DNA of 6,824 bases from CAZTHC01 sp964613425 (GTDB lineage Bacteria; Bacillota; Clostridia; TANB77; CAG-508): the NCBI GenBank assembly GCA_964613425.1, contig CAZTHC010000059.1:1-6824 (forward strand), in the 5' to 3' direction. The position numbers and the translations under genes were made by a program. The first letter of the stretch is position 1. Every line of letters starts with the position of its first letter. Shown here in pieces: positions 5,544 through 6,824 of this stretch. The notes beneath the pieces are model-generated. The model was not told where the DNA came from. It searched no databases and saw nothing but the letters and a program-made list of their open reading frames with translations.

Positions 5544-6680
5544 ATGTTAAAGAAAGTAGCAATTTTAGCAAATGGCGGAGATGTTTCAGGATTTAATGCA
5601 GTTATAAGAGCAATAGTAAAAACAGCAGAAAAAAATGGTGTAGAATGTTATGGGTTTATCGATGGATATAGAGGTTTACTAAACAATAACTACATTAAAT
5701 TAAGTACAGCAGATACAGCTTCAGGAATATTACATAAAGGTGGTTCAATAATAGGTTCATCTTTAAATGCAAATGTTTTTAATTATAAAGTAGAAGAAAA
5801 TGGAGAAGTTGTATATAAAGATTTATCTGAAAAATGTGTACAAAATGTTAAAGAAGACGGATTTGATTGTATATTCACTTTAGGTGGAGATAGTACACAA
5901 AAATCTGCAAGAGATTTCTCTTTAAGAGGATTAAATGTAATAGGAGTTCCAAAAACAATAGATAATGATGTTGCTTGTACAGATATAACATTTGGATATA
6001 ACACAGCAGTTTCAGTTGCATCAGATGCTATAGATAGATTACACACAACAGCAGAAACACACGACAGAATAATGTGCTTAGAGGTTATGGGAAGATATGC
6101 TGGATGGATAGCATTAGAAGCAGCAATATCTGGTGGAGCAGATGCAGCATTAATTCCAGAAATACCTTATGATATAGAAAAAGTTGTAGAAGCAGTTAAA
6201 AACAGACAAAAAATGGGTAAAAACTTTAGCGTTGTAGTAGTTGCAGAAGGAGCAATTCCAAAAGGTGGTTCATTAACAGTAAAAGACACAAGAGACGGTG
6301 GAGTAGGAGTTATAAATACACAATTAGGTGGAATCGGAGATATAGTAGCAAAAGAATTAGAAAAACGCACAGGACTAGCTTCTAGAAATACAACATTAGG
6401 ATATATGCAAAGAGGTGGAACACCAACAGCATTCGATAGAGTTTTATCTACAAAATATGGAGCAAAAGCAATGGAACTTGCAATGGAAGGTAAGTTTGGA
6501 GTGTTAACAATATTAAAAGATGGAAAATTAGATAGTATATCACTAGAAGATGTAGTAGGAAACAACAAGAAAATAGGAGCAGTACAAGGTGGAACAGCAG
6601 AAAGTAATGTACGTTTAGTAACAATGGATCATGATTTAGTAAAAACAGCAAGAAACATAGGAATATGTTTAGGAGACTAA
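5544..6680 (+). CDS. 6-phosphofructokinase (PfkA family, long form; phosphoryl donor uncertain)
   Basis: This cytosolic glycolytic enzyme phosphorylates fructose 6-phosphate to fructose 1,6-bisphosphate. The 378-residue product shows the family motifs in order: NGGDVSGFNAVIR (10-22), GGSIIG (66-71), LGGDSTQKSA (113-122), PKTIDND (136-142, catalytic Asp 140), HDR (173-175), EVMGRYAGWIA (180-190), VVVAEGA (231-237) and LGYMQRGG (285-292, substrate Arg 290). It is longer than the roughly 320-residue ATP enzymes, with an insert at about 238-275 as in the long/PPi-type branch. Relative to E. coli PfkA, Lys 137 replaces Gly124, a residue typical of pyrophosphate enzymes. The donor-site residue equivalent to Gly104 is Ser 117, where ATP enzymes have Gly and classic pyrophosphate enzymes Asp. 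AGGAGG at 5531-5536 fixes the start. The gene has its own promoter and terminator. Confidence 0.93.
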   Translation: MLKKVAILANGGDVSGFNAVIRAIVKTAEKNGVECYGFIDGYRGLLNNNYIKLSTADTASGILHKGGSIIGSSLNANVFNYKVEENGEVVYKDLSEKCVQNVKEDGFDCIFTLGGDSTQKSARDFSLRGLNVIGVPKTIDNDVACTDITFGYNTAVSVASDAIDRLHTTAETHDRIMCLEVMGRYAGWIALEAAISGGADAALIPEIPYDIEKVVEAVKNRQKMGKNFSVVVVAEGAIPKGGSLTVKDTRDGGVGVINTQLGGIGDIVAKELEKRTGLASRNTTLGYMQRGGTPTAFDRVLSTKYGAKAMELAMEGKFGVLTILKDGKLDSISLEDVVGNNKKIGAVQGGTAESNVRLVTMDHDLVKTARNIGICLGD

Positions 6681-6690
6681 TAACAATATA

Positions 6691-6723
6691 AAAAATATGG
6701 ATATCAAGTATCCATATTTTTCT
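6691..6723 (+). terminator. Intrinsic terminator after the phosphofructokinase gene
   Basis: AAAAATATGGATA (6691-6703) is perfectly complementary to TATCCATATTTTT (6709-6721) around the 5-base loop TCAAG, with the T-run forming the end of the right arm. It begins 10 bases after the stop codon. The A-run on the left arm means it could also act on the opposite strand. Confidence 0.85.
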
Positions 6724-6796
6724 ATTGTAAAAATAAAGGGGAATTAAATGAATTAATTTACTCCAAAAAATGGATGAATTAATATGTCTAAAAATG

Positions 6797-6824
6797 TTGA
6801 CATATATATAATGTAGCGTTAGAA
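6797..6824 (+). promoter_or_regulatory. Probable sigma-A promoter, cut by the window end
   Basis: TTGACA at 6797-6802 is a perfect -35 box. A 17-base spacer leads to TAGAA at 6820-6824, the first five bases of a hexamer with four of five matching TATAA; the sixth base is outside the window. It would drive a gene or RNA beginning beyond 6824. A TATAAT at 6807-6812 lies within the spacer but has no good -35 partner. Confidence 0.45.

Noticed and set aside
6735..6756. AAAGGGGA followed by ATG AAT TAA after the phosphofructokinase gene
   Set aside because: It looks like a ribosome binding site with a start codon, but the frame stops after two codons. The nearby ATG at 6771 gives only about 14 residues without a ribosome binding site.
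6748..6783. Direct repeat ATGAATTAAT at 6748-6757 and 6774-6783
   Set aside because: Two copies of a short A/T-rich 10-mer are expected by chance often enough; there is no further extension of the match.

Overview
The window is a very AT-rich piece of an endospore-forming Bacillota genome, most likely a clostridial lineage. The main evidence is a complete, ordered spoIIIA operon (spoIIIAA to spoIIIAH). Arg codons are mostly AGA, ribosome binding sites are AGGAG-like, and genes are tightly packed on one strand. Every gene seen is on the + strand. The assignment rests on recognising the protein families by eye; no database search was possible.

Layout. Positions 2-106 hold the last 34 codons of a YebC/PmpR-type regulator, followed by an intrinsic terminator (119-144). 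Positions 145-286 are a leader containing a decayed copy of a hairpin repeat and only tentative promoter signals. spoIIIAA (287-1220) has a one-base frameshift near 530. Then come spoIIIAB (1269-1778), spoIIIAC (1808-2002), spoIIIAD (2013-2399), spoIIIAE (2416-3552), spoIIIAF (3565-4107, GTG start), spoIIIAG (4122-4736) and spoIIIAH (4843-5418). The AG-AH junction is opened by about 106 bases holding a GC-rich hairpin repeat and a second small hairpin. After a 125-base intergenic region with a recognisable sigma-A-type promoter and a 7-bp palindrome comes a 378-residue 6-phosphofructokinase gene (5544-6680), closed by a strong terminator (6691-6723). The last 100 bases hold no convincing gene, but a perfect TTGACA -35 box with its -10 box running off the window end.

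How it works together. In known spore formers the eight SpoIIIA proteins are made in the mother cell. With forespore SpoIIQ they form a secretion-like channel across the two membranes around the engulfed forespore, needed for late forespore gene expression. AA is the ATPase, AB to AE are membrane platform proteins, and AF, AG and AH carry ring-building-type domains. The phosphofructokinase has its own promoter and terminator, so it looks like a separate housekeeping unit.

I see no wholly new multi-gene system. The points worth a second look are the spoIIIAA frameshift, two copies of one hairpin repeat in opposite orientations at the operon start and inside it, matching leader blocks before spoIIIAA and spoIIIAB (with a looser third copy at the window end), and the unusual nucleotide-site residues of the phosphofructokinase.
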